Origin: UBA9410 sp036123635
Lineage (GTDB): Bacteria; Actinomycetota; Acidimicrobiia; Acidimicrobiales; MedAcidi-G1
Assembly (NCBI GenBank): GCA_036123635.1
Contig: JAZADL010000077.1
Location: 1 to 19,808 of the forward strand
DNA: 19,808 nucleotides
Direction of reading: 5' to 3'
The notes below the pieces were generated by a model. That model had not been told where the DNA came from. It worked only from the letters and a program-made list of their open reading frames with translations, and did no database searches. Positions 8,062 through 15,535 of this stretch are shown here, in pieces; position 1 is the first letter of the stretch, and each line of letters opens with the position of its first letter. Both the position numbers and the translations under genes were made by a program.

Positions 8062-9363
8062 ATGCTCCGGCGGCTCGATCTGCGTGGCCCGCTCCAGGAC
8101 GTCCGGTCGGTCCTCCCCCGACCGGTAGCGGCCGGTGAGGGACCGTTGGAGGAGGTCCGGGCCATCGTGGCCGACGTCCGTCAGCGAGGAGACGTCGCCC
8201 TGCGGGATATGACCGCCCGTTTCGACGGTGCTGAACTAGAAGCCATCCGCGTCGATCCCACGGAGGTTGCCGCTGCTCCTGACCGGGTCCAGCCCGAGGT
8301 CCTGGCGGCATTGGAAGTAGCCGCCGAAGCTGTCCGGCGCCACCACGTCGGCCAGGTGCGGCCCGAGCGCCGGACCGAGGAAGATGGCTTGGTCATCCGC
8401 TCTCTGTCCCGTCCTGTGGAGCGGGTGGGCTGCTACGCCCCCGGCGGCCGCGCCGCCTACCCGTCTACCGTCCTGATGACTGCCGTGCCCGCACAGGTAG
8501 CCGGAGTGGACGAGGTCGTCCTCTGCGTTCCTCCCGGAGTTGACGGAAGAATCGCCGACGTGACACTGGCCGCTGCAGCTGTGGCCGGCGTCGATGCCGT
8601 GTACGCGGTGGGAGGAGCCCAGGCGGTGGCCGCCATGGCCTACGGCACAGAGACCGTGCCAGCGGTTGACGTCATCGTCGGACCGGGAAACATGTACGTG
8701 GCCCTGGCTAAACGCGAGGTGGCGGGTGACGTTGGCGTTCCATCGGCCTTCGCCGGCCCGTCGGAGGTGGTGGTGGTCGCTGACGCCTCAGTCCCTGCGC
8801 CCTTCGCCGCTGTCGACCTCGTAGTCCAGGCTGAGCACGGCCCGAACGGCCTGGCCTGGTTGGTCACTTGGGACGAGGAGGTGGCTGAAGCCGTAGAGGC
8901 CGAAGTGGTCCGGATGGTGGCCGAGGCTCCCCGCCGGGAGGACATTACGGCCACCCTCGCTGATGCCGGTTGGAGCGTGCTGGTGGATGGCCCAGACCAG
9001 GCGTTGGCTGTCGCGGACGCGATCGCCCCCGAGCACCTACAGCTGATGGTGGATGGTGCTGAGGTGTTGGCCGAACGGGTCCGCCATGCCGGCGCGGTCT
9101 TCTGTGGCCCGTGGTCCCCGGCGTCACTTGGCGACTACGTCGCCGGGCCCAGCCACGTGCTCCCGACCGCAGGCACGGCCCGCTTTTCGGGAGCTCTGAG
9201 CGTGGCTGACTTCACCAAGGAGGTCCACGTGGTGACGGCCGACGAGGGGGCTCTGCGACGCCTAGCCCCTCACGTCGAGGCCCTGGCTAATGCCGAAGGA
9301 CTGGACGCCCACGCCCGCTCAGTGCGAATCCGGACCGACGTAGGGGAGAAGAAGGATGGTTGA
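8062..9363 (+). CDS. hisD: Histidinol dehydrogenase
   Basis: 433-aa Zn-dependent, NAD-linked enzyme catalysing the last two oxidations, histidinol to histidine. All key residues appear at near-E. coli spacing: Zn ligands Q256 and H259 (VVQAEHG), D358 (SLGDYV) and H417 (DAHARS), and the catalytic pair E324-H325 in APEHLQ. Family blocks YAPGGRAAYPSTVLM (125-139), GGAQAVAAMAYGT (184-196), VGPGNMYVALAKR (206-218) and AGPSEVVVV (231-239) are intact. It heads the his run and is preceded by a leaderless-type -10. Its end overlaps hisC by 8 bp, where GGAGAAGAAGG inside hisD serves as the hisC ribosome site. hisG is not upstream, unlike the E. coli operon. Confidence 0.97.
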   Translation: MLRRLDLRGPLQDVRSVLPRPVAAGEGPLEEVRAIVADVRQRGDVALRDMTARFDGAELEAIRVDPTEVAAAPDRVQPEVLAALEVAAEAVRRHHVGQVRPERRTEEDGLVIRSLSRPVERVGCYAPGGRAAYPSTVLMTAVPAQVAGVDEVVLCVPPGVDGRIADVTLAAAAVAGVDAVYAVGGAQAVAAMAYGTETVPAVDVIVGPGNMYVALAKREVAGDVGVPSAFAGPSEVVVVADASVPAPFAAVDLVVQAEHGPNGLAWLVTWDEEVAEAVEAEVVRMVAEAPRREDITATLADAGWSVLVDGPDQALAVADAIAPEHLQLMVDGAEVLAERVRHAGAVFCGPWSPASLGDYVAGPSHVLPTAGTARFSGALSVADFTKEVHVVTADEGALRRLAPHVEALANAEGLDAHARSVRIRTDVGEKKDG

Positions 9364-10429
9364 ACGCCCCACCTCCCGGTCCGATGTAGTTGCCCTCGAG
9401 GGCTACCACTCACCCCAGATGGATGTTGAAGTCCGCCTTAATACCAACGAGTCCCCGCTTCCGCCTCCGGCGGAGTTCGTCGACGCGCTGGCCGAGGCGA
9501 CGCGGGCCATTGACTGGAACCGCTACCCGGACCGAGGTGCCGGACCGTTCCGGGCCGCTCTGGCCGAACGCTACGACGTTGGAGCCGACCAGGTATTTAC
9601 CGCCAACGGCTCCAACGAGGTGATCCAGAGCCTCTTCTTGGCCTACGGAGGGTTCGGTCGGTCAGTGGCGGTCTTCGAACCTACCTACACCATGTACGCG
9701 CAGATTGCTAGGTCCACCGGTACCCGGGTGGTCCGGGGCTGGCGGGAGCCCGACTTTTCCCTAGATCTACCTGCAGTGGCCGCTCTACTTGACGCCGAGC
9801 GTCCCGACCTGGTGGTCCTTTGCTCGCCAAACAATCCGACGGGAACCCTCGAGTCGGGAAATCTCATATCCGAGGTGGTAGAGGCGGTCGGCTCTTACGG
9901 CGGTTTGGTAGTGGTGGACGAGGCCTACGGACAGTTCGCTCCACACAGTGCCGTGGACCTGCTGGACAACGACCGGAACCTCGTGGTGAGTCGAACCTTC
10001 TCCAAGACCTGGGCTATGGCCGGAGCCCGGATCGGGTACCTCTTGGCACCCTCATGGTGCGTGGCAGAGTTGGAGAAGGTGGCCCTGCCGTACCATCTGG
10101 ACGCCTTCAAACAGGTGGCCGGAAAACTAGCGCTGGCCTACGGCTCGGCAATGGACCAGCGCATATCGATCCTGGTATCCGAGCGGGAACGGATGGCTGC
10201 CGCCCTGAAGGCCCTTCCTGTTACTGCCTGGCCGTCGGCAGCCAACTTCATCCTCTTTCGTCCCGAGACCCGTCCTGGCCGGGAGGTCTGGCAGGACCTC
10301 ATCGACCGATCGGTACTGGTCCGGGACTTCACGACCATGGAAGGCGTTGAGGGATGCCTCCGGGTCACCATCGGAACCGGCGAAGAGAACGACCGGTTCC
10401 TCGAGGCCCTTCGGGAGGCACTGTCATGA
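9356..10429 (+). CDS. hisC: Histidinol-phosphate aminotransferase
   Basis: 357-aa PLP-dependent fold-type I aminotransferase that converts imidazole-acetol phosphate and glutamate to histidinol phosphate. Visible landmarks are LNTNESP (28-34), the substrate-side Tyr in NRYPD, TANGSNEVI (82-90), CSPNNPTG (156-163), the PLP pyridine-binding Asp D188 in VVVDEAY, and Schiff-base Lys K217 in SRTFSKTWAMAG. The Arg that binds the carboxylate is in the C-terminal CLRVTIGT block. ATG 9356 overlaps hisD by 8 bp and has a good upstream AG-rich site; the stop overlaps hisB as ATGA. Some actinobacterial HisC paralogues act on aromatic amino acids, but the position between hisD and hisB makes HisC secure. 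Confidence 0.96.
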   Translation: MVERPTSRSDVVALEGYHSPQMDVEVRLNTNESPLPPPAEFVDALAEATRAIDWNRYPDRGAGPFRAALAERYDVGADQVFTANGSNEVIQSLFLAYGGFGRSVAVFEPTYTMYAQIARSTGTRVVRGWREPDFSLDLPAVAALLDAERPDLVVLCSPNNPTGTLESGNLISEVVEAVGSYGGLVVVDEAYGQFAPHSAVDLLDNDRNLVVSRTFSKTWAMAGARIGYLLAPSWCVAELEKVALPYHLDAFKQVAGKLALAYGSAMDQRISILVSERERMAAALKALPVTAWPSAANFILFRPETRPGREVWQDLIDRSVLVRDFTTMEGVEGCLRVTIGTGEENDRFLEALREALS

Positions 10430-11016
10430 CGAGTCGATCTGCGAACCGCGAGCGGTCCACCAACGAGACTTCGATCAGTGTCTCGATCGACCTAGATGGT
10501 GGCCCGGTGTCGGCAAACACCGGGATCCCGTTCTTCGACCACATGCTCGACCAACTGGGCCGCCACGGTGGGTTCGGCCTCGAGGTGCGCTGCACTGGGG
10601 ACCTAGACATCGATGCCCACCACACCGTGGAGGACGTGGGCATCGCTGTTGGCGAGGCCTTCGCTGAGGCCCTGGGCGATAAGGCTGGTGTCCGCCGCTT
10701 CGCCAACGCCCGGGTACCGCTCGACGAGGCGCTAGTCGATGTGGCCCTGGACCTCTCTGGGCGCCCCTACCTTCATCATGAGGTGAATTTTCCGGGCCAG
10801 AAGATCCTCGGCGACCCCCCCTTCGACCCCCAACTGATAGAGGAGTTTTGGCGGGCCTTCGCGATGGCCGCCCGGATCACCGTGCACCTGACCCTGGTTC
10901 GGGGGAAGAACACCCACCACATCGTCGAAGCCACTTTCAAGGGGATGGCCCGTGCCTTGGGTGACGCGGTACGGATCGAAGGTGGGGGAGTGCCCTCGAC
11001 CAAGGGAAGTTTATGA
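10426..11016 (+). CDS. hisB: Imidazoleglycerol-phosphate dehydratase
   Basis: 196-aa monofunctional IGPD, which dehydrates imidazole glycerol phosphate to imidazole-acetol phosphate using Mn2+ in a 24-mer. Both metal-binding repeats are present: DAHHTVED (63-70; H65, H66, E69) and NTHHIVEA (162-169; H164, H165, E168), as are FFDHMLDQLGRHGG (36-49) and the C-terminal PSTKGSL. There is no N-terminal histidinol-phosphatase domain, so that activity must come from another gene. The frame is open to 10354, but ATG 10426 is the true start: it overlaps the hisC stop as ATGA and gives the standard length. The stop overlaps hisH in the same way, so translation is probably coupled. Confidence 0.97.
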   Translation: MTSRSANRERSTNETSISVSIDLDGGPVSANTGIPFFDHMLDQLGRHGGFGLEVRCTGDLDIDAHHTVEDVGIAVGEAFAEALGDKAGVRRFANARVPLDEALVDVALDLSGRPYLHHEVNFPGQKILGDPPFDPQLIEEFWRAFAMAARITVHLTLVRGKNTHHIVEATFKGMARALGDAVRIEGGGVPSTKGSL

Positions 11017-11648
11017 GTGGACCGCTGGTCGCTGTCCTGGACTACGGCATTGGAAACCTGCGGTCGGCCCAGAAAGCGCTCGAGAGCGTCGGTGCCGATG
11101 CCCGCCTGACCGACGATCCGGACGTGGTATCCCAGGCTGACGGTGTAGTGCTGCCCGGAGTTGGGGCCTTCGGCCGGTGTGTGGAAGCCCTGGAGGCGAC
11201 TGGCTTAGCCGAGGTGGCTGCTGATGCCGCACGAGCGGCCGTCGCCGGTGGCCGGCCGTTCCTCGGGATCTGCGTCGGTTTACAACTGCTCTACGAGGGG
11301 AGCGCTGAGGCTCCCCACCACCGGGGCCTCGGAGTGCTGGACGGAGAAGTTGGCCTTCTGGCTGGAGATGTGAAGCGTCCGCAGATGCAGTGGAACCGAC
11401 TGGATCACATCGAAGACCACCCCCTGCTGGCGGGCCTTACCCAGGAATCGTGGACTTACTTCGTACACAGTTATGCGGCGCCCGTAGGCCCAAACACCGT
11501 GGCTACCTGTCGTTATGGATCCGAGGTGTGCGCCGCGGTGGCCTCCGGCAATCTGTGGGCCTGCCAGTTCCACCCAGAGAAATCGGGTCGAGTGGGCCTC
11601 CAGGTGCTGGCCAACTTCGTGGGGTCCCTCGCCGGGGTTTCCGCGTGA
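11013..11648 (+). CDS. hisH: Imidazole glycerol phosphate synthase, glutamine amidotransferase subunit
   Basis: 211-aa class I glutamine amidotransferase that hydrolyses glutamine and channels ammonia to HisF. The catalytic triad is visible: nucleophile C87 in LGICVGLQLLYEGS, with H187 and E189 in CQFHPEKSG. The N-terminal VLDYGIGNLRS and PGVGAFGRC (the oxyanion-region block near 48-56) are typical HisH rather than TrpG or GuaA. The Arg/Lys-rich entrance KRPQMQWN and YFVHSYA are also HisH-specific. It starts at ATG 11013 overlapping hisB (ATGA) and ends overlapping hisA (GTGA). HisH and HisF are separated only by hisA, as in many his operons. Confidence 0.97.
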   Translation: MSGPLVAVLDYGIGNLRSAQKALESVGADARLTDDPDVVSQADGVVLPGVGAFGRCVEALEATGLAEVAADAARAAVAGGRPFLGICVGLQLLYEGSAEAPHHRGLGVLDGEVGLLAGDVKRPQMQWNRLDHIEDHPLLAGLTQESWTYFVHSYAAPVGPNTVATCRYGSEVCAAVASGNLWACQFHPEKSGRVGLQVLANFVGSLAGVSA

Positions 11649-12385
11649 CGACGTCGCCCGTGCTCTTTCCGGCTATCGACATCCTTGGCGGCCGGTGCGT
11701 CCGATTACTCCAAGGCGACTACGGGCAGGAGACGGCGTATGGCAACGACCCGGTGGCCCAGGCCCAGGCCTTCCAGGATGCCGGAGCCACCTGGGTGCAC
11801 GTCGTGGACTTGGACGCAGCGCGGACTGGTGACCCAGTGAATCGCCAGGTAGTGGCCGAGGTGGCCGCCACCTTGGACGTCCCGGTCCAGGCGGGAGGCG
11901 GTGTCCGGACCCTAAACGACGCCCGAACCCTGTTCGACGCCGGCGTATCCCGGGTGGTAATGGGTACGGCGGCGATCGAGAACCCCAATCTGGTGGACGA
12001 GGTGGCCGGCCTGGGTCGGGTGGCGGTCGGACTGGATATCCGAGGCGAAGAGGTAGCCGTTCGTGGGTGGACGAAGGGGAGCGGACTACTCCTGAATGAC
12101 GCCCTCGAACGCTTCTCCATCCGAAGCACTGATGCCTTCGTTATTACCCAGATCGAACGGGACGGCACCCTGCAGGGACCCGATCTGGCGGGTCTAGCAG
12201 CGGCTCTGGCGGCTACCGAGGTCGACGTGGTGGCTTCGGGTGGCGTGGGCCGTCCATCGGACCTGAATGACCTGGCCGACCTGGTGGTAGCCGGCCGCCG
12301 GCTGGCGGGGATCGTCCTCGGTCGGGCCCTGTACGAAGGTACGGTCGACTTGGCGACCGCTATCCGGGCCCTGAGGGATCACTGA
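11645..12385 (+). CDS. hisA: ProFAR isomerase HisA
   Basis: 246-aa (beta/alpha)8 enzyme performing the Amadori rearrangement of ProFAR to PRFAR. Catalytic D12 is in FPAIDILGG. The second Asp is D173 in TQIERDGTLQGP with T168, and phosphate-binding glycines are in VQAGGGVR (81-88) and VASGGVG (196-202). In Streptomyces and Mycobacterium this enzyme is PriA, which also does the TrpF reaction. Here a separate trpF lies 5 kb downstream, and the loop reads QAGGG rather than the LSGG of mycobacterial PriA, favouring a single-function HisA. An R140-G-W triplet resembling PriA is nevertheless kept. The frame extends far upstream, but GTG 11645 (GTGA overlap with hisH) places PAID near the N-terminus as expected. 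Confidence 0.94.
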   Translation: MTTSPVLFPAIDILGGRCVRLLQGDYGQETAYGNDPVAQAQAFQDAGATWVHVVDLDAARTGDPVNRQVVAEVAATLDVPVQAGGGVRTLNDARTLFDAGVSRVVMGTAAIENPNLVDEVAGLGRVAVGLDIRGEEVAVRGWTKGSGLLLNDALERFSIRSTDAFVITQIERDGTLQGPDLAGLAAALAATEVDVVASGGVGRPSDLNDLADLVVAGRRLAGIVLGRALYEGTVDLATAIRALRDH

Positions 12386-13158
12386 TGCAGACCGTCCGGG
12401 TGATTCCCTGCCTCGACGTGGATGCCGGCCGGGTGGTCAAGGGCGTCAACTTCGTCGGTTTACGCGACGCAGGTGACCCAGTCGAATTGGCTGCCCGGTA
12501 CGACCGGGAAGGTGCCGACGAATTGATCTTCCTCGACATCACTGCTTCCTCCGACTCTCGAGACACCACGGTTGACATGGTCCGGCGAACAGCCGAAGAG
12601 GTATTCATTCCGTTCACTGTGGGCGGTGGTATCCGTTCGGTTGAGGACGCGCGGGTCATCCTGCGAGCCGGAGCCGACAAGGTATCGATCAACACGGCAG
12701 CCGTGGACCGGCCGGAGCTAGTAGCAGAGTTAGCTACCGAATTTGGAAGCCAGTGCGTGGTAGTTGCAGTAGATGCCCGACGGAGCGACGGCGTCAACAG
12801 TGGGTTCGAGGTTTTCACCCACGGGGGCCGTACAGCCACCGGGTGGGATGTTGTGGACTGGGTGACCGAGGTGGTGGACCGGAAGGCGGGAGAGGTGCTG
12901 TGCACCTCCATGGACCGGGACGGGACCCGTGACGGCTTCGACGTAGAGATGCTGCGGGCCGTAGGTTCCGTCTGCCCGGTCCCGTTGATCGCCAGCGGTG
13001 GGGTAGGGAACCTCGATCACCTGGTAGAGGGGGCCATCGAAGGAGGAGCCGACGCCGTTCTTGCAGCGTCAATTTTTCACTTCGGGGAATACAGCGTGGC
13101 GAAGGCCAAGGAACACTTATCGGCCGCCGGCGTGGCTGTGCGACCCCCGGGAGCCTGA
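12385..13158 (+). CDS. hisF: Imidazole glycerol phosphate synthase, cyclase subunit
   Basis: 257-aa (beta/alpha)8 cyclase. With ammonia from HisH it turns PRFAR into imidazole glycerol phosphate and AICAR, linking histidine to purine synthesis. Catalytic acids are D11 in IPCLDVDAGRVVKG and D130 in VVVAVDARR, the positions seen in characterised HisF. FLDITAS (49-55), TVGGGIR (78-84), MDRDGT (176-181) and IASGGVG (202-208) are intact, and the length is standard. ATG 12385 overlaps the hisA stop by 1 bp (TGATG), so translation is very probably coupled. It is the last gene of the tightly overlapping run; a 44-bp gap with a new -10 box follows before the GroES-like gene. Confidence 0.97.
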   Translation: MQTVRVIPCLDVDAGRVVKGVNFVGLRDAGDPVELAARYDREGADELIFLDITASSDSRDTTVDMVRRTAEEVFIPFTVGGGIRSVEDARVILRAGADKVSINTAAVDRPELVAELATEFGSQCVVVAVDARRSDGVNSGFEVFTHGGRTATGWDVVDWVTEVVDRKAGEVLCTSMDRDGTRDGFDVEMLRAVGSVCPVPLIASGGVGNLDHLVEGAIEGGADAVLAASIFHFGEYSVAKAKEHLSAAGVAVRPPGA

Positions 13159-13189
13159 GCGATCCGGCCGGTCATCGATCCTCGGCCGA

Positions 13190-13195
13190 TACCGT
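13190..13195 (+). promoter_or_regulatory. Putative leaderless -10 box of the GroES-like gene
   Basis: TACCGT is followed by 7 nt and GTG 13203. It is the same hexamer as at nth. It would give the GroES-like gene a transcript independent of the upstream his genes and supports the long N-terminal form of the protein. Confidence 0.45.
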
Positions 13196-13202
13196 TGCGC
13201 TG

Positions 13203-13580
13203 GTGAACGACAGGGCGAACACGACCCCTTTGAACCGCAACCCGGTCCCCGGACCCTCGGACCACGAGGGCCTCCCCATCAAGATGCTGAACGATCGAAT
13301 TCTGGTCTGCTCCGACACAGAGGATGGCGAGCGGCGGTCCACCGGCGGAATCCTGATACCGGCCACCGCCCAGGTGGGTAAGCGTCTGGGCTGGGCACAG
13401 GTGGTAGCCGCCGGACCGAACGTGCGGGCCATGGAGGTTGGAGATCAGGTCCTGTTTAATCCCGAGGACCGTTACGAGGTCGAGGTCCGCGGCCACGATT
13501 ACATCATCCTGCGGGAACGGGATGTTCACGCTGTAGCCGCCCAGCGTCTGGAAGAGGGCAGTACCGGCCTCTACCTCTAG
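13203..13580 (+). CDS. GroES/Cpn10-like co-chaperonin paralogue with an N-terminal extension
   Basis: 125-aa protein with a GroES fold from about residue 26. IKMLNDRILV (26-35) matches the first strand, and ERRSTGGILIP (43-53) aligns with the GroEL-binding mobile loop, keeping the Gly-Gly and a hydrophobic I-L-I tripeptide. GKRLGWAQVVAAGP (59-72), VGDQVLFNP and YIILRERDVHAV (100-111) match the rest. About 25 polar, Pro/Asn-rich residues precede the domain and 14 follow it, so it is longer than usual GroES (95-100 aa). There is no groEL nearby. GTG 13203 is chosen because of TACCGT 7 nt upstream; ATG 13284 would cut into the first strand. It may be a specialised second GroES rather than the housekeeping one. 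Its job in a histidine cluster is unknown. Confidence 0.8.
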   Translation: MNDRANTTPLNRNPVPGPSDHEGLPIKMLNDRILVCSDTEDGERRSTGGILIPATAQVGKRLGWAQVVAAGPNVRAMEVGDQVLFNPEDRYEVEVRGHDYIILRERDVHAVAAQRLEEGSTGLYL

Positions 13581-13619
13581 GCCGCTCGAATACAGGCCCA
13601 ACCGGCAGACGGGCGACCG

Positions 13620-13625
13620 TAGGCT
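13620..13625 (+). promoter_or_regulatory. Putative leaderless -10 box of hisI (and trpE)
   Basis: TAGGCT is followed by 7 nt and ATG 13633, inside the 52-bp gap after the GroES-like gene. No Shine-Dalgarno site is apparent, which fits a leaderless start. It could drive hisI, trpE and the YgfZ gene together. Confidence 0.5.
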
Positions 13626-13632
13626 GGGCGCC

Positions 13633-14013
13633 ATGTCCGATGCCTCCGCCCCCGTCTCAATCCCGCTTCTCGCCACTGAGGATCAACTTGGTCGGATCAC
13701 CTTCAACGAGGACGGCCTCGTGCCGGCCATCGTCCAGGAGGAGCACACGGGCCGGATCCTGATGATGGCGTGGATGAACGACGCCTCCCTTCGCGAGACC
13801 ATGGCCACCGGCCGAACCTGGTTCTGGAGTCGGAGTCGCCAGGAGTACTGGTGTAAGGGCGAAACCTCCGGAGACCGACAGTACGTTCGGGAGGCCTACT
13901 ACGACTGCGACGGCGACACGCTTCTGTTCGTAGTCGAGCAGGAAGGGCAGGGAGCCTGCCACACCGGTGAATACAGTTGCTTCTTCCGGGCTTTTGGGCA
14001 GGACGACGGCTGA
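13633..14013 (+). CDS. hisI: Phosphoribosyl-AMP cyclohydrolase
   Basis: 126-aa monofunctional HisI that opens the purine ring of phosphoribosyl-AMP, the third step of histidine synthesis. The Mg2+ site is DCDGD at 91-95 (D91, D93, D95). Zn2+ ligands are C92, C109 and C116, in YDCDGD and GACHTGEYSCFFR. MMAWMN (44-49), FWSRSR (64-69) and WCKGETSG (73-80) are standard. There is no C-terminal HisE (pyrophosphohydrolase) domain and no hisE in the window, so that step is encoded elsewhere. ATG 13633 has the leaderless-type TAGGCT upstream. Only 4 nt separate its stop from trpE, joining the histidine and tryptophan genes in one likely transcript. Confidence 0.96.
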   Translation: MSDASAPVSIPLLATEDQLGRITFNEDGLVPAIVQEEHTGRILMMAWMNDASLRETMATGRTWFWSRSRQEYWCKGETSGDRQYVREAYYDCDGDTLLFVVEQEGQGACHTGEYSCFFRAFGQDDG

Positions 14014-14017
14014 CCTG

Positions 14018-15535
14018 ATGGTCGCTCCCCACCGCGAGAAGTTTCGGGAGTTAGCCCGCGAACATGCCGTGGTACCTGTTTGGCGGGAACTACTGGCCGA
14101 CCTGACCACGCCGGTCTCATTGTTCGCCCGCTGCGTGGGTGACGGAGAGGGCTTCCTGCTTGAGAGTGTGGACCGTGGAGAGACATGGGGACGCTGGTCG
14201 TTCATCGGTCGGAACCCGTCCACCACCCTGACCTCGATCGGGGGTGCGTTGCAGGTCGACGGCGATCTACCCGACGGCGTCCGGACCGAAGAAGGCCTCC
14301 TGGTAGCCTTGGAAGACCTCTTGGAGCGCTTCCGGTCACCGGACATCGAAGGACTGCCCCCGCTCCACGGTGGACTGATTGGCTACCTGGGCTACGACGT
14401 CGTCCGTGAGGTCGAGCACCTCCCAAACGTTCCCCACGACGACCGTGGCCTTCCCGACGGGATCATGTCAGTCATCGGCGAGCTGGTGGCCATCGACCAT
14501 TGGCGCCAACGAGCCGTGCTTCTGGTCAACGTGATCGTCCCCGAGGGAGCCGACGACACCGCCCTAGATGCCGCCTACGACGCCGCCATGGATCGCCTAG
14601 AAGCGTTGGCCGCCGACGGTGCCCGGCCCCTCAACGAGCCCCTCATGCTCCCCCCGGATCCCAATGAGGAGCTGCCCGAGGTGACTTCCACGATGGGGGC
14701 AGAAACCTACGAGTTGGCCGTCGAGGCGGCACGGGAGCACATTTTCGCCGGCGACATCTTCCAGGTGGTGCTTTCACAGCGGTTCGACGTGGAACTAGAC
14801 GCCGAGCCGTTTGACGTCTACCGGGTGCTCCGCCAGGTCAACCCCAGTCCGTACATGTACTTCCTCCGCTACGAGAACCTGTCGGTGGTCGGGGCCTCTC
14901 CAGAGCCCATGGTGCAACTGTTGGACGGGCGAGTGGTTTCCCGCCCCATCGCCGGGACCCGGCGCCGGGGACGAACCGAGATCGACGACCGGCGTATGGC
15001 TGCCGAGCTGGCCGAGGACCCCAAGGAGTTGGCCGAGCACGTGATGCTGGTGGATCTAGCCCGTAACGACGTGGGACGCGTAGTGGCCTTTGGTACCGAA
15101 GAGGTTGAAGAAATGATGACGCTGGAGCGCTACAGCCACGTCATGCACCTCACTAGCCAGGTGGCCGGTGACCTAGCCGAGGGTCGTACACCTATCGACG
15201 TACTCCGTGCCACCCTGCCGGCTGGAACGGTTTCTGGTGCTCCCAAGGTCCGGGCTATGGAGATCATCGACGCGTTGGAGCCAGTTAAGCGGGGCCCATA
15301 TGCCGGGGTGGTGGGTTACTTCGACTTCTCCGGCAATATCGACACGGCCATTGCCATCCGCACCATGCTGGTGGCCGACGGCATTGCCTCAGTCCAAGCC
15401 GGAGCCGGGATCGTGGCCGACAGTGTCCCGAAGTTGGAACACCTGGAGTGTCAGAACAAGGCTCGAGCGCTCCTTTCGGCCATTCCAGCGGCGCGACGTA
15501 TGACGGCGGTTCGCCGGATGGCTTCCAGTGGTTGA
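14018..15535 (+). CDS. trpE: Anthranilate synthase component I
   Basis: 505-aa chorismate-utilising enzyme that makes anthranilate from chorismate with ammonia from TrpG. The tryptophan feedback site is visible as LLES (47-50), ten residues, then S61 (GRWSFIG), so allosteric inhibition is expected. PIAGTRRRG at 310-318 and the C-terminal chorismate-binding blocks (LVDLARNDVGR, PAGTVSGAPKVRAMEII, QAGAGIVADS) are intact. The PIAGT wording and N-terminal domain distinguish it from PabB and isochorismate synthases. The frame is open to GTG 13967 inside hisI, but ATG 14018, 4 nt after the hisI stop, is preferred. No trpG is adjacent or fused, so the glutaminase subunit is elsewhere. Its end overlaps the YgfZ-like gene by 8 bp. 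Confidence 0.95.
   Translation: MVAPHREKFRELAREHAVVPVWRELLADLTTPVSLFARCVGDGEGFLLESVDRGETWGRWSFIGRNPSTTLTSIGGALQVDGDLPDGVRTEEGLLVALEDLLERFRSPDIEGLPPLHGGLIGYLGYDVVREVEHLPNVPHDDRGLPDGIMSVIGELVAIDHWRQRAVLLVNVIVPEGADDTALDAAYDAAMDRLEALAADGARPLNEPLMLPPDPNEELPEVTSTMGAETYELAVEAAREHIFAGDIFQVVLSQRFDVELDAEPFDVYRVLRQVNPSPYMYFLRYENLSVVGASPEPMVQLLDGRVVSRPIAGTRRRGRTEIDDRRMAAELAEDPKELAEHVMLVDLARNDVGRVVAFGTEEVEEMMTLERYSHVMHLTSQVAGDLAEGRTPIDVLRATLPAGTVSGAPKVRAMEIIDALEPVKRGPYAGVVGYFDFSGNIDTAIAIRTMLVADGIASVQAGAGIVADSVPKLEHLECQNKARALLSAIPAARRMTAVRRMASSG

Noticed and set aside
10354..10425. Longer hisB start inside hisC
   Set aside because: ATG 10426 gives the ATGA overlap typical of this cluster and the standard IGPD length; the extra residues are hisC coding sequence in another frame.
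11390..11644. Longer hisA frame, 85 extra residues, inside hisH
   Set aside because: HisA begins with the PAID strand near its N-terminus; GTG 11645 with a GTGA overlap is the natural start.
13077..13676. 199-aa minus-strand ORF across hisF, the GroES-like gene and hisI
   Set aside because: It is antisense to three recognisable genes and has no recognisable domain; GC-rich genomes give many such shadows.
13657..14346. 229-aa minus-strand ORF opposite hisI and trpE
   Set aside because: It is antisense to conserved enzymes, Ser/Arg/Pro-rich, with no motif.
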